Positions 30,876 through 41,035 of a stretch of DNA of 64,000 nt are shown here, piece after piece. Position 1 is the stretch's first letter. Every line of letters starts with the position of its first letter. The notes under the pieces were generated by a model. It was not told the DNA's origin, did no database searches, and worked only from the letters and a program-made list of their open reading frames with translations. Source of the DNA: Methylobacter sp. (GTDB lineage Bacteria; Pseudomonadota; Gammaproteobacteria; Methylococcales; Methylomonadaceae); the NCBI GenBank assembly GCA_004299305.1, contig SCPZ01000036.1, positions 1 through 64,000 on the forward strand, written 5' to 3'. The translations under genes and the position numbers were made by a program.

Positions 30876-32207
30876 ATGCATCCTAATCCAATAGATAAAA
30901 CCCCGTCCTTTTCCAATCTATCGCTAGCTGAACAATTGTTGTCAGCTGTAAAAAAAATGGGCTTTGAACAGCCCACGCCCGTGCAATTACAGGCGATACC
31001 CTTGGCTCTCGAATACAAGGACCTGTTGGTCAGCGCCGAAACCGGCAGCGGCAAAACCGCCGCCTTCTTGTTGCCGACATTGCACCATTTGCTAACATTA
31101 CCCTCCAAAAAATCCGGTACACGGGCTTTGGTGTTAACGCCGACTCGCGAGTTAGCTCAGCAGATATTTAAGCACTGTCAACAATTGACTGAGTTTACTG
31201 AGTTGAAAACAGGCCTGATTACCGGTGGTGATGACTTCAGGCTACAGCAGAATATGCTGCGCAGAAATACGGAAATTGTTATTGCGACTCCAGGCAGGGT
31301 ATTGGAGTTGATGGAGCAAGAGATACCGAACTTTAGCAATCTGGAAATGCTGATACTGGATGAAGCCGACCGTATGTTGGATATGGGCTTTAGTGAGGAT
31401 GTGCTGACCATCGCCAATAGCTGCAATAAACAGCGGCAAACCCTGTTGTTTTCAGCCACCTTGACGCATTTTGGCGTTATCAAAATGGCTGATAAGCTGT
31501 TGGCGGATCATGATGTTGTTGCTTTAAACACGCTGCATGACGGGCACCGTAACATAGAGCAGCAAATTGTGCTGGCCGATGATAATGATCATAAGCTAAA
31601 GCTGCTGACTTGGCTGTTGCAAAATGAAACTTATGACAAGGCGCTGGTTTTCACTAATAGCCGGATTCAGGCGGACGCTCTTCGTGGGCCGCTTCGTGGG
31701 CAAAAGCTTCGTGTTGGTGTGCTGCATGGGGAAATGGATCAAAAAGATCGTAACCGGATGATGGATTTATTTCGTGAAGGCGAAGTCAAGATTATGCTTG
31801 CTACCGATCTTGCCGCTCGCGGCTTGGATATCAAAGGCATTAATCTGGTTATTAATTTTGATGTGCCGAGAAATGGCATAAATTACATACATCGCATAGG
31901 GCGGACAGGCCGGGTCGATGAGTTGGGTTTGACGATTGCGCTGGTAAAGCATACCGAATGGAATTTAATGTCAGGTATTGAGCGCTTTTTGAAACAGAAA
32001 TTTAAACAGCGCAGTATTAAAGAGTTGGCGGGTAAATATAAGGGACCTAAAAAACTTAAAGCGTCAGGGAAGGCAATGGGAGGTAAAAAGAAAGTAGAGA
32101 CTAAAAAAGCTGTTGCCGAAAAAGTCAAAGTACGCCATAGGGACAAAAAGAACATCGGCAAAAGGCGTGTGCCGACTAGCAAGCCGGATATAATAGAAAC
32201 AAGCTAG
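30876..32207 (+). CDS. DEAD-box RNA helicase
   Basis: 'SAETGSGKTAAFLLP', 'LILDEADRMLDMGF', 'LFSATL', 'HRIGRTGR'; basic C-terminal tail. Confidence 0.96.
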   Translation: MHPNPIDKTPSFSNLSLAEQLLSAVKKMGFEQPTPVQLQAIPLALEYKDLLVSAETGSGKTAAFLLPTLHHLLTLPSKKSGTRALVLTPTRELAQQIFKHCQQLTEFTELKTGLITGGDDFRLQQNMLRRNTEIVIATPGRVLELMEQEIPNFSNLEMLILDEADRMLDMGFSEDVLTIANSCNKQRQTLLFSATLTHFGVIKMADKLLADHDVVALNTLHDGHRNIEQQIVLADDNDHKLKLLTWLLQNETYDKALVFTNSRIQADALRGPLRGQKLRVGVLHGEMDQKDRNRMMDLFREGEVKIMLATDLAARGLDIKGINLVINFDVPRNGINYIHRIGRTGRVDELGLTIALVKHTEWNLMSGIERFLKQKFKQRSIKELAGKYKGPKKLKASGKAMGGKKKVETKKAVAEKVKVRHRDKKNIGKRRVPTSKPDIIETS

Positions 32208-32210
32208 CCA

Positions 32211-32251
32211 AAAAAAAGGCCCCATTAGCAACGCTAACGGGGCCTTTTTTT
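32211..32251. terminator. Bidirectional Rho-independent terminator
   Basis: AAAAAAAGGCCCCATTAGC-AAC-GCTAACGGGGCCTTTTTTT. Confidence 0.93.
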
Positions 32252-32263
32252 GGATTCGATGTA

Positions 32264-32653
32264 TTAAGAAAGCTTGCCTACAACCTGTTTGACCAAGTTA
32301 TCAGGCTTAAAGGGTTTTACAATATAAGATGTTATTCCCGCCATAATGGCTTCCTTTACCTTGTCTCCTTCAGATGAAGATGTCAGCATTATCCAAGGCG
32401 GCGTGTCTAATTTTGCGTCTTCCTTTACAGCTTTATATAAGTCAAGTCCGCTCATACCTGGCATGTTCCAGTCGCATACTACGATATTAATTCTTACCTT
32501 TCTCATCATTAGCAATGCTTCCTCTCCACCCGGTGCATCAAAAACGTGGGTGAATCCAGCCTCTCGCAGAATAGCTTTGGTTAGTGTCCGCATTGAGGCT
32601 GCATCATCTACAATCAGAATTTTTTTCTGTAGCAATTCTTGTGATATTTCCAT
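32264..32653 (-). CDS. CheY-like single-domain response regulator
   Basis: 'ILIVDDAASMRTLTKAIL', 'VVCDWNMPGMSGLDL', 'SYIVKPFKPDNL'. Confidence 0.93.
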   Translation of the reverse strand: MEISQELLQKKILIVDDAASMRTLTKAILREAGFTHVFDAPGGEEALLMMRKVRINIVVCDWNMPGMSGLDLYKAVKEDAKLDTPPWIMLTSSSEGDKVKEAIMAGITSYIVKPFKPDNLVKQVVGKLS

Positions 32654-32763
32654 TCTTGTTCCAAATTATACTTATTACGAACACTACGACACTCAACTGA
32701 TGCATTTTACAAGAACTTGAGGTGCTCGACAAATAGATTATAAAAATAATGCAAAGTAGTTCA

Positions 32764-32979
32764 CTATTTACGAAAAAACAAGTTGATAAGCGCAGTAATT
32801 ATGATACTGACAACAATCATAGAGGTAAGCGGAATAAACACAAAGCGTCGTTCGTCTTCAATGCGTATATCACCTGGCAACTTGCCGAACCAGCTAATCA
32901 ACCATGGCGCATAGCTAACAATGAGTCCGATGACTACCAAAACAACACCAAGCGTTGCCAGTAACTTCCCGAATGCCAT
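32764..32979 (-). CDS. DUF2905-like small membrane protein
   Basis: 'LVVIGLIVSYAPWLISWFGKLPGDIRIEDERRFVFIPLTSMIVVSII'; start at MAFGKLL. Confidence 0.8.
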   Translation of the reverse strand: MAFGKLLATLGVVLVVIGLIVSYAPWLISWFGKLPGDIRIEDERRFVFIPLTSMIVVSIIITALINLFFRK

Positions 32980-33127
32980 GTGTTGTAACCCCCATTTAAC
33001 GTAAATGCACAAACATACCGTGCAGCTAACAAGAAAAATCTCATTAAGGTAAAATGATAAACATTATTTTATCTTGCCACCAGAAAAGCAATGGGTTCTG
33101 TAACAGGAGCCTCGCGGAATACATTAC

Positions 33128-34726
33128 ATGTTGAGAATCACCGAACTTAAACTCCCGCTTGATCACCCAGAAAATAAGCTCAGAGCAGCGATACTCGATC
33201 GGCTGGGTATCGGCACAGAAGAGCTCATCGCTTATACGATATTCCGGCAAGGTTTCGATGCGCGAAAACGCAATGCAATCCTGCTTGTTTACACGATTGA
33301 CGTGGAACTCTCAAATGAACAGACGATTCTTAATCGCTTGCAAGACGACCCGCACATTTCTTTAACGCCCGACTGCAGTTATCGCTTTGTAACCCAGGCG
33401 TCCAAGGAATTGGCGCAGCGCCCTGTCATAATCGGCACCGGGCCTTGCGGGCTGTTTGCCGGTTTGATTCTGGCGCAAATGGGCTTCAGGCCGATTATTC
33501 TGGAACGGGGCAAAGCCGTGCGGGAACGCACCAAAGACACGTTCGGCCTGTGGCGTAAAGGCCAGTTTAACCCTGAGTCCAATGTGCAGTTTGGCGAAGG
33601 CGGTGCTGGTACGTTTTCTGACGGTAAGCTCCACACCCAGATAAAGGACCCGAATCACTACGGTCGCAAGGTACTCACCGAATTTGTCAAAGCCGGTGCG
33701 CCAAATGAAATCCTTCATATCAGCAAGCCCCACATCGGCACCTTCAGGTTGGTGACTGTAGTAGAACAAATACGTGCGACTATCGAGTCATTAGGTGGAG
33801 AAATCCGCTTCCAAAGCCGGGTTGACGACATCGACATAAATAACGGGCAGGTGCGCGGCGTAGTGCTGGCTAGCGGTGAAAGAATTAACACTAATCATGT
33901 GCTGCTGGCAGTCGGGCATAGCGCGCGCGACACCTTCAAAATGCTTTATGAACGAGGCGTTTATATTGAAGCCAAGCCTTTCTCGATCGGTTTTCGCATA
34001 GAACATCCGCAGTCGTTGATCGACACATGCAGGTGGGGCAGCAATGCGGGGCATCCGTTACTGGGCGCTGCCGATTACAAGCTGGTGCATCATTGCAGCA
34101 ACGGACGTTCCGTATACAGCTTTTGCATGTGTCCCGGCGGCACCGTCGTGGCCGCCACTTCCGAGGCAGGGCACGTAGTTACCAACGGCATGAGTCAATA
34201 CTCGCGCAACGAGCGTAATGCCAACAGCGGCATCGTCGTCGGCATTACGCCAGACGATTATCCCGGTCATCCGTTAGCCGGCATCGATTTTCAACGTCGC
34301 CTAGAAGCGGGCGCATTCAAATTGGGAGGGGAAAGCTATGAAGCGCCTGGGCAACTGGTTGGCGACTTTCTCGCCCAACGCCCTTCTTCGGCATTGGGCG
34401 CCGTTCATCCCTCCTATACGCCGGGCGTGCATTTATGCGACCTCAGCTCCGCTTTGCCGGATTACGCGATAGCCGCGATACGCGAAGCAATCCCGGCTTT
34501 CGATAAAAAAATAAAAGGCTTTGCGATGAAAGATGCGGTATTGACAGGTGTTGAAACCCGCACCTCATCGCCAATCCGCATTAAACGTAATGAACATTAC
34601 CAAAGTCTGAATATCAAAGGGTTGTACCCGGCAGGAGAAGGTGCAGGCTATGCAGGCGGCATTCTCTCTGCGGCTGTGGATGGAATCAAGGTTGCCGAGG
34701 CATTGGCTTTGGATATGATCAAATAA
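33128..34726 (+). CDS. FAD-dependent dehydrogenase/oxidoreductase
   Basis: 'VIIGTGPCGLFAGLILAQMGFRPIILERG', 'NVQFGEGGAGTFSDGKLHT', 'GLYPAGEGAGYAGGILSAAVDGI'. Confidence 0.9.
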   Translation: MLRITELKLPLDHPENKLRAAILDRLGIGTEELIAYTIFRQGFDARKRNAILLVYTIDVELSNEQTILNRLQDDPHISLTPDCSYRFVTQASKELAQRPVIIGTGPCGLFAGLILAQMGFRPIILERGKAVRERTKDTFGLWRKGQFNPESNVQFGEGGAGTFSDGKLHTQIKDPNHYGRKVLTEFVKAGAPNEILHISKPHIGTFRLVTVVEQIRATIESLGGEIRFQSRVDDIDINNGQVRGVVLASGERINTNHVLLAVGHSARDTFKMLYERGVYIEAKPFSIGFRIEHPQSLIDTCRWGSNAGHPLLGAADYKLVHHCSNGRSVYSFCMCPGGTVVAATSEAGHVVTNGMSQYSRNERNANSGIVVGITPDDYPGHPLAGIDFQRRLEAGAFKLGGESYEAPGQLVGDFLAQRPSSALGAVHPSYTPGVHLCDLSSALPDYAIAAIREAIPAFDKKIKGFAMKDAVLTGVETRTSSPIRIKRNEHYQSLNIKGLYPAGEGAGYAGGILSAAVDGIKVAEALALDMIK

Positions 34727-35145
34727 ACGCTTGTCCGAAGCAATTTATTGAACGGACACATTTACAGATAACATCCCTTCAAGTTATTTAGCTTTCATTG
34801 CTAAATAATATTTCCACTTCCAAACGTAAAACTGAGCGGAAAGTCGGGTGGGGTTGTAAATCCCGTTCTGCCTGAGTTGTTTTTAAAAATGCTTTTGTGC
34901 GCGGAACGCTAGCTTAGTCCTTCAGCAGCTCCAGAAGGTTTTGATGTCGATCAAAGGAGCGTATCCCGTCAGGATATTCTTTGCGGCTAATTTTGCTTAC
35001 GTTTATCCGTTGCATCAGAGTCTATCGTGGTGATAGGTAGCATGTAGCCGTCTATTTCTGCTACTTGTTGCTGACAGTGGTGCATAGTATTGTTGGCGAT
35101 TGCGTGGATATTGATAATTTGCCGATTGTTGTAACAGCCGGGCCG

Positions 35146-35736
35146 CTATAGTTGGCGATCATTCCGCGCAGAACGTTTCAATACATCCCAGGCTGAACGT
35201 AGGTTGGATTCAGGTTCGGGCAAAAGCAGCGTGATCACTATTTCTTCAATGGCTGCGAGTATGCAGATTACGGTCGCGGCTCGAAACGGCCATGCCGGAC
35301 CGCCCAGAAACAGTACATACAAGGTTAAACACATAGCGCCGGCGGCGACTTTCACCCCCCAGGTATGGTAGCTGGTAAAACAGCCAAACTTAAAAAAACC
35401 CACAACGGCAGGTAATAAGCAACTGGCTACGATCAAGCCGACATAAAACAGTTCTCTTTTTACCACGTCAGGCCACAGCCACCAGCAACACAGGGCAATG
35501 GTCAGGTAAGTGATGACGTCGGCCCAGCTGTCGAGGGTTGCGCCAAACTCGGTAACTTGTCCGGTTAATCGGGCGGCCATGCCGTCAAGCAAATCGGTCA
35601 CAAAGGCAATCGCCAGCAGTTCCATAAAGGCAATAGGGTGGTTATGCCAGGCGAACCATAATAATGCCGGGGCCGCGACAAAGCGAAACCCAGTCAACAG
35701 GTTGGGAAGGGTTAGTTTGGATTGCATATCGCTCAT
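35146..35736 (-). CDS. CDP-alcohol phosphatidyltransferase family protein
   Basis: 'DLLDGMAARLTGQVTEFGATLDSWADVITY' matches the DGxxAR-GxxxD-xxxD pattern; start at MSDMQSKLTLPN. Confidence 0.85.
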   Translation of the reverse strand: MSDMQSKLTLPNLLTGFRFVAAPALLWFAWHNHPIAFMELLAIAFVTDLLDGMAARLTGQVTEFGATLDSWADVITYLTIALCCWWLWPDVVKRELFYVGLIVASCLLPAVVGFFKFGCFTSYHTWGVKVAAGAMCLTLYVLFLGGPAWPFRAATVICILAAIEEIVITLLLPEPESNLRSAWDVLKRSARNDRQL

Positions 35737-36644
35737 AAGGTAAACGAGGCTGTCAAGGGGGCATGATCCGAAAGCGTATGCCACGGCGCCTGGCTCAGCC
35801 GTTCGCACGATACCGGGATTAAGCCGCGATAATAAATGCGATCCATCGGTAAAAAAGGCAGCCAAGATGGAAAGCTTCGTGCATGGCGTCCATGGGTTAC
35901 ATGGAAAATTTCCTGTAAACCCAGGTGATCGTGGAACAATCGATCAGCTTGTCCCAGCCAGTCGTTAAAATCACCGGCGATAATTAGCGGTGCATCGTGA
36001 GGTACATGGCTGTCGATATGGGCGGATAATTTGCTTATTTGCAGACGGCGCTCTTTGCCGATTAATCCGAAATGTATGCACACGATATGAACGTCCTGAT
36101 TACTTTCATGCCGTCGGTCGCATTGGTTCCCTACCAATTGCGACACTTCTGACCGGCATGGATGCTGGGAATGCCGAGGACTGTCGGGAACAGTCTCGGC
36201 CGCCATCCTTGGCAGTCGGTCGCATTGGTTCCTTACCAATTGCGACACTTCCGCCATCCTTGGCAGTCGAATAACGCCATGCAACAGGCTGCGGCTGGCC
36301 CAGGTGAAAGGCGAGACATTAATATTTTCCCAGCGCTCAAACGGATACTTGCTCAAGATTGCATTGCCGTGATGACCGGCGTTGTATATCGCATTTTTAC
36401 CGTAGGCATGGAAAGGCCAGGTGTTTTCAGCAAGAAATTCAAGCTGGGATAAAACCGGCCAATCGGCGATTTTTTTTTCATGCCGCAGATGCTCGCCTTG
36501 CATTTCCTGTAGGAACATCAAATCGGCGTCGGCGGCTATCAGCGCATCCCGAATTTGGTGCAGCACAAACCGCCGGTTGCCGGTATTAAAGCCTTTGTGG
36601 ATGTTGTAGGTTAATACCCTTAATTCTTTTTCGCTCATATACAC
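35733..36644 (-). CDS. Endonuclease/exonuclease/phosphatase family protein carrying an in-frame repeat insertion
   Basis: 'LTYNIHKGFNTGNRRFVLHQI', 'LMFLQEMQGEH', 'IIAGDFNDW', 'LSDHAPLTASF'; internal EVSQLVxNQCDR repeats come from inserted DNA. Confidence 0.85.
   Translation of the reverse strand: MYMSEKELRVLTYNIHKGFNTGNRRFVLHQIRDALIAADADLMFLQEMQGEHLRHEKKIADWPVLSQLEFLAENTWPFHAYGKNAIYNAGHHGNAILSKYPFERWENINVSPFTWASRSLLHGVIRLPRMAEVSQLVRNQCDRLPRMAAETVPDSPRHSQHPCRSEVSQLVGNQCDRRHESNQDVHIVCIHFGLIGKERRLQISKLSAHIDSHVPHDAPLIIAGDFNDWLGQADRLFHDHLGLQEIFHVTHGRHARSFPSWLPFLPMDRIYYRGLIPVSCERLSQAPWHTLSDHAPLTASFTL
36113..36149. repeat. 37-bp palindromic element, copy 1, inside the EEP gene
   Basis: GTCGGTCGCATTGGTTCCCTACCAATTGCGACACTTC. 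Confidence 0.85.
36215..36251. repeat. 37-bp palindromic element, copy 2, inside the EEP gene, flanked by CCGCCATCCTTGGCAGTCG direct repeats
   Basis: GTCGGTCGCATTGGTTCCTTACCAATTGCGACACTTC; one mismatch from copy 1. Confidence 0.85.
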
Positions 36645-36651
36645 TTTAAAT

Positions 36652-37155
36652 TTAATAAGGCCGCTTGCGAATATGCAAGCGGTAAAGAATCGGCGAGATC
36701 AATTCTTCAATCAGGAAGAAAAACGCCACAACCAGGATAATGTCGATCAAGCCCAGCGTCAGCGGTTCTTTTAGCAACAATATCGGTAACAAGGATTCAG
36801 GCACGGTATCGAGGCCTCGCGCCCGGCTGCTTTCGGCGCAGTCCATTCGGCGTTTGATAAAGCTAGTCAGCAAATCACCAGTCATTGCCAGTGTGCCGAA
36901 TAATACACCGGTCAAAGGTTCTATTCCGCTTAAAGCTGCTGCAATAGGTGTAAAGAAAATAGCTGAACACAAGCCGCGCCAGGTTTTAGTGTCGCCGAAC
37001 AAGCGGTGGCCGTCAGGCAATTTCAGGCCGTTATCCAGCGGCCATGACCAACGCTTCCCCAACGCTTTGTTGACCAAAACCGGCGCGCCGTTCGCGGCAA
37101 TAAGCAATGCGATAGCTTGGATGATGCAATATAAGCATATCGATAACGCTGTCAT
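36652..37155 (-). CDS. CDP-archaeol synthase (CarS/DUF46)-like membrane protein
   Basis: 'NGAPVLVNKALGKRWSWPLDNGLKLPDGHRLFGDTKTWRGL', 'GDLLTSFIKRRM'. Confidence 0.82.
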   Translation of the reverse strand: MTALSICLYCIIQAIALLIAANGAPVLVNKALGKRWSWPLDNGLKLPDGHRLFGDTKTWRGLCSAIFFTPIAAALSGIEPLTGVLFGTLAMTGDLLTSFIKRRMDCAESSRARGLDTVPESLLPILLLKEPLTLGLIDIILVVAFFFLIEELISPILYRLHIRKRPY

Positions 37156-37328
37156 ATCGGAAACCTCGGTTGCTCACCTTAATTTAAAGTTATTTGACCA
37201 TAGATTAATAATAACTGTCGATTGTGGCGTCTGATGGCGAACTGTAACCCGCATAAAATAGGCTGCTTAAAAATACGGTAAAATACTGTAAAATGGCTAA
37301 AATCCACTTTTTTAATTACGAGAAAACT

Positions 37329-37523
37329 ATGATAGATAAAAAACTGCTTGATATTTTGGCCTGTCCTTTATGCAAGAGTCCGTTGATTTATGACAAGTCC
37401 AAGCAAGAACTTATCTGTAAAGCCGACCGTATCGCTTTCCCTATCCGTGACGATATTCCGGTTATGTTGGAGGATGAAGCTCGAGAATTAAGCAACGATG
37501 AAATCGATGCATTACACAAATGA
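37329..37523 (+). CDS. Trm112 family protein
   Basis: [19 protein letters not shown]...[17 protein letters not shown]. Confidence 0.9.
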   Translation: MIDKKLLDILACPLCKSPLIYDKSKQELICKADRIAFPIRDDIPVMLEDEARELSNDEIDALHK

Positions 37524-38290
37524 GCCTGCGTTTTAAAGTTGTCATTCCGGCAAGATACGGCTCGACGAGATTGCCGGGAAAGCCGTTGCTGAACATAGCG
37601 GGCAAGCCGATGATTGCCCATGTTTGCGAACGAGCCGAAGAAGCCGATGCTGACGAAATTATTGTCGCGACCGACGATGACCGGATTTTTCAGGCTGTCG
37701 CTGATCTGGGCATTAAAGCGGTCATGACCCGTACGGATCATCAAAGCGGCACCGAAAGAATTGCCGAGGTGGCAAGGTTATGCGGTTGGATGGGTGATGA
37801 CGTCATTGTTAACCTGCAAGGCGATGAACCGCTTATCCCGCCCGCCTACATACGGGATGTAGCCGAGGCATTGGCCGGGCAGCAGCAGGCGGGCATAGCG
37901 ACGCTGGCCGCCCGAATCGCAGATCCCGAAGAAATTTTTAATCCTAATGCAGTCAAAGTGGTTCTTAACCATGCCGGTTACGCGCTTTATTTTAGTCGTG
38001 CGCCGATTCCATGGGAAAGGGATGCGTTTACCGGGTCAGGCGGTACGCCTTCCGGGGTTGTGCCTTATTTACGGCATATCGGCATGTATGCTTACACGGT
38101 TGACTTTTTAAACCGTTATTGCTTGTGGGATGCCTCAAAACTAGAGGCGGTCGAATCCCTGGAACAGCTGAGAATACTTTGGTACGGCGAAGCTGTTCGG
38201 GTAAAAATCGTAGACAAAACACCGGTTGCCGGTGTCGATACCCAAGAAGATTTGATGCGCGTGGAGCAGGTATTGCGCTCGAATCATTAG
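37520..38290 (+). CDS. kdsB: 3-deoxy-manno-octulosonate cytidylyltransferase
   Basis: '[29 protein letters not shown]', '[12 protein letters not shown]', '[10 protein letters not shown]'. Confidence 0.96.
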   Translation: MSLRFKVVIPARYGSTRLPGKPLLNIAGKPMIAHVCERAEEADADEIIVATDDDRIFQAVADLGIKAVMTRTDHQSGTERIAEVARLCGWMGDDVIVNLQGDEPLIPPAYIRDVAEALAGQQQAGIATLAARIADPEEIFNPNAVKVVLNHAGYALYFSRAPIPWERDAFTGSGGTPSGVVPYLRHIGMYAYTVDFLNRYCLWDASKLEAVESLEQLRILWYGEAVRVKIVDKTPVAGVDTQEDLMRVEQVLRSNH

Positions 38291-38392
38291 CCTGCCCAAG
38301 TGCTGTTTCTATTTGACATAGCTTATTAATAACAGTACCTTGGGCAACATTTTTTAACTTTCACTTAAACACCGGTTTTTCAAGAGCAGTCA

Positions 38393-39577
38393 ATGGAACA
38401 ATTTCATAGAATAAGTCGCTTACCTCCCTACGTTTTTAATATTGTTACTGACCTGAAAGCCAAAGCTCGCGCGGCGGGAGAAGATATTATCGATTTTGGC
38501 ATGGGTAATCCCGATCAGGCGACGCCTGAGCATATTGTCAATAAATTGATTGAGTCAGTCCAACGTCCCGATACGCATCGTTATTCAGTCTCCAAAGGCA
38601 TCCCCCGGTTAAGAAAAGCCATTTGCACTTGGTATAAAAACCGCTTTGATGTCGATTTAGACCCGGAAACCGAAGCTATTGTGACCATAGGCTCAAAAGA
38701 AGGCTTGGCGCATTTGGCGCTGGCGACTTTAGGGCCAGGGGACGTTGTGTTGGTGCCTAATCCGGCTTATCCGATACATCCTTATGGCGTGGTGATTGCC
38801 GGCGCCGATCTTAGGCATGTGCCGATGGTGCCGGGCGGCGATTTTTTTGAAGAGCTGCAAAAAGCCATTGTCGATTCATGGCCCAAGCCGAAAATGCTGA
38901 TCCTTAATTTCCCCGGCAATCCGACCAGCCAATGTGTGGAACTGGATTTTTTCGAGAAAATTATCGCCGTCGCTAAAGAACATAATATCTGGGTGGTTCA
39001 GGATATTGCTTATGCGGACATCGTTTTCGACGGCTACAAAGCGCCGTCTATTCTTCAGGTCGAAGGCGCAAAAGACATCGCGGTCGAGTTTTTCTCGCTG
39101 TCGAAAAGCTACAACATGCCGGGTTGGCGTGTAGGCTTTATGTGCGGCAACAAAGAACTGGTAGGCGCATTGGCGCGCATTAAATCGTATCTCGATTACG
39201 GCACCTTTACGCCGATTCAGATTGCCGCGATTGCAGCCCTTGAAGGACCGCAGGAATGTGTTACCGAAATCGCCGAGATGTACCGAAAAAGACGTGATGT
39301 ATTGTGTGAAGGCTTAACGGCAGCCGGGTGGCCGGTTGAAAAACCGAAAGCCACGATGTTTGTTTGGGCGCGCATACCCGAAGCGTATCAACACCTGGGC
39401 TCGATTGAGTTTTCCAAAAAACTGCTGACAGAGGCCAAAGTGGCGGTTTCTCCAGGCATCGGCTTTGGCCAGCATGGCGACGATCACGTCAGGTTCGGCC
39501 TGATTGAGAATGAACACCGTACCCGTCAAGCGGTTCGCGGCATACGCAATATGATGAAAAAAGACAAGGTTATATAA
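38393..39577 (+). CDS. alaC: PLP-dependent aminotransferase (AlaC-like)
   Basis: '[17 protein letters not shown]', '[16 protein letters not shown]', '[19 protein letters not shown]'. Confidence 0.88.
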   Translation: MEQFHRISRLPPYVFNIVTDLKAKARAAGEDIIDFGMGNPDQATPEHIVNKLIESVQRPDTHRYSVSKGIPRLRKAICTWYKNRFDVDLDPETEAIVTIGSKEGLAHLALATLGPGDVVLVPNPAYPIHPYGVVIAGADLRHVPMVPGGDFFEELQKAIVDSWPKPKMLILNFPGNPTSQCVELDFFEKIIAVAKEHNIWVVQDIAYADIVFDGYKAPSILQVEGAKDIAVEFFSLSKSYNMPGWRVGFMCGNKELVGALARIKSYLDYGTFTPIQIAAIAALEGPQECVTEIAEMYRKRRDVLCEGLTAAGWPVEKPKATMFVWARIPEAYQHLGSIEFSKKLLTEAKVAVSPGIGFGQHGDDHVRFGLIENEHRTRQAVRGIRNMMKKDKVI

Positions 39578-39592
39578 TCGGGTTAAATGATA

Positions 39593-39684
39593 GAACACGG
39601 ATGATACAGATTAGACGGATTTATCAAAGTTATTTGATAAATCCGTACTTATCCGTCTAATCCGTGCCATCCGTGTTCCATTTT
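39593..39684. repeat. Long imperfect inverted repeat (GAACACGGATGATACAGATTAGACGGATTTATCA...TGATAAATCCG...ATCCGTCTAATCCGTGCCATCCGTGTTC)
   Basis: Direct reading between alaC and hom; related sequence at 16660-16735 and 42122-42165. Confidence 0.8.
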
Positions 39685-39719
39685 TCTTTGTGCAAAATAG
39701 TTTTTAACTGGAGTTTGAT

Positions 39720-41030
39720 TTGAAACCGGTAAAAGTAGGTGTATTAGGATTAGGTACTGTCGGTGGCGGCACCGTCAATGTGTTGAAGCGGAATGCGGCG
39801 GAAATCGCCCGCAGGGCAGGTCGTGAAATCATCATCACTCGCGCCTCGGCAAAAGATTTAAATAAGCAGCGTATCTGCGATACGCAAGGCATTGCCTTAA
39901 CGACCGATCCTTATGAAATTATCAATGATCCCGACATTGAAATTATCCTGGAATTGATTGGCGGGGCAGGACCGGTCAAAGACATGGTGTTGAAAGCCAT
40001 AGCAAACGGCAAGCATGTCGTTACCGCCAACAAGTCGCTGATTGCTTTGCACGGCAATGAGATTTTTGCCAAAGCCAGCGAAAAAGGCGTCATCGTTGCA
40101 TTCGAAGCCGCGGTTGCAGGCGGTATTCCGATCATTAAAGCCATCCGCGAAGGCTTAAGCGGCAACCAGATCGAGTGGCTTGCAGGTATCATCAACGGCA
40201 CAGGCAACTTCATCCTGACCGAAATGCGCGATAAAGGCCGCGATTTTGCCGACGTATTGGCCGAAGCTCAAGCCTTGGGCTATGCAGAAGCCGATCCAAC
40301 CTTTGACGTAGAAGGCATAGACGCCGGTCATAAATTAACCATTCTGGCATCTATCGCTTTCGGCATCCCCTTGCAGTTCGACAAGGTTTATACCGAAGGC
40401 ATTACCAAAATTACCCGTACCGATGTCGAGTACGCGGAGCAACTGGGCTATCGCATCAAGCATTTGGGCATAGCCCGTAAAACGCCGGAAGGTATCGAGT
40501 TAAGAGTACATCCGACGCTGATTCCTGAGCGTCGTCTTATCGCCAACGTCAACGGCGTGATGAATGCCGTATTGGTTAAAGGCGATGCGGTCGGACCTAC
40601 GCTTTATTATGGCGCCGGAGCCGGAGCCGAGCCTACGGCCTCCTCGGTCGTTGCTGATGTGATCGATGTGGTCAGAGCCTTGACCAGCGACCCCGAAAAC
40701 CGCGTTCCGCATTTAGCCTTTCAAGCCGACGCCTTAGTCGACATTCCGGTATTGCCGCCGGAAATGTTCAGGACTTCTTATTATCTGCGGCTTAATGCGG
40801 AAGATAAACCGGGCGTTCTGGCTGAAGTAACCCGAATTCTGGCCGATCATCAAATCAGCATTGAAGCTATCAACCAAAAAGAGCCGCTGAAAAATGAAAC
40901 ATCGGTGCCGATTATCATGCTGACTCAAATCACGCTGGAAAAAGAAATGAACGCGGCTATCGCTGAAATTGAAGCTTTAGAAACCGTTAGCGGTAAAGTC
41001 AACCGCATCCGTCTGGAAACTTTAGGATAA
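39720..41030 (+). CDS. hom: Homoserine dehydrogenase
   Basis: 'VGVLGLGTVGGGTVNVL', 'VTANKSLIALHG', 'GIINGTGNFILTEM', C-terminal ACT domain. Confidence 0.97.
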   Translation: MKPVKVGVLGLGTVGGGTVNVLKRNAAEIARRAGREIIITRASAKDLNKQRICDTQGIALTTDPYEIINDPDIEIILELIGGAGPVKDMVLKAIANGKHVVTANKSLIALHGNEIFAKASEKGVIVAFEAAVAGGIPIIKAIREGLSGNQIEWLAGIINGTGNFILTEMRDKGRDFADVLAEAQALGYAEADPTFDVEGIDAGHKLTILASIAFGIPLQFDKVYTEGITKITRTDVEYAEQLGYRIKHLGIARKTPEGIELRVHPTLIPERRLIANVNGVMNAVLVKGDAVGPTLYYGAGAGAEPTASSVVADVIDVVRALTSDPENRVPHLAFQADALVDIPVLPPEMFRTSYYLRLNAEDKPGVLAEVTRILADHQISIEAINQKEPLKNETSVPIIMLTQITLEKEMNAAIAEIEALETVSGKVNRIRLETLG

Positions 41031-41035
41031 ATAAC

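Noticed and set aside
34740-35140. About 400-bp ORF-poor gap that might hold a decayed gene or RNA
   Set aside because: I could not find a family-like reading frame or a convincing RNA structure; needs a similarity search.
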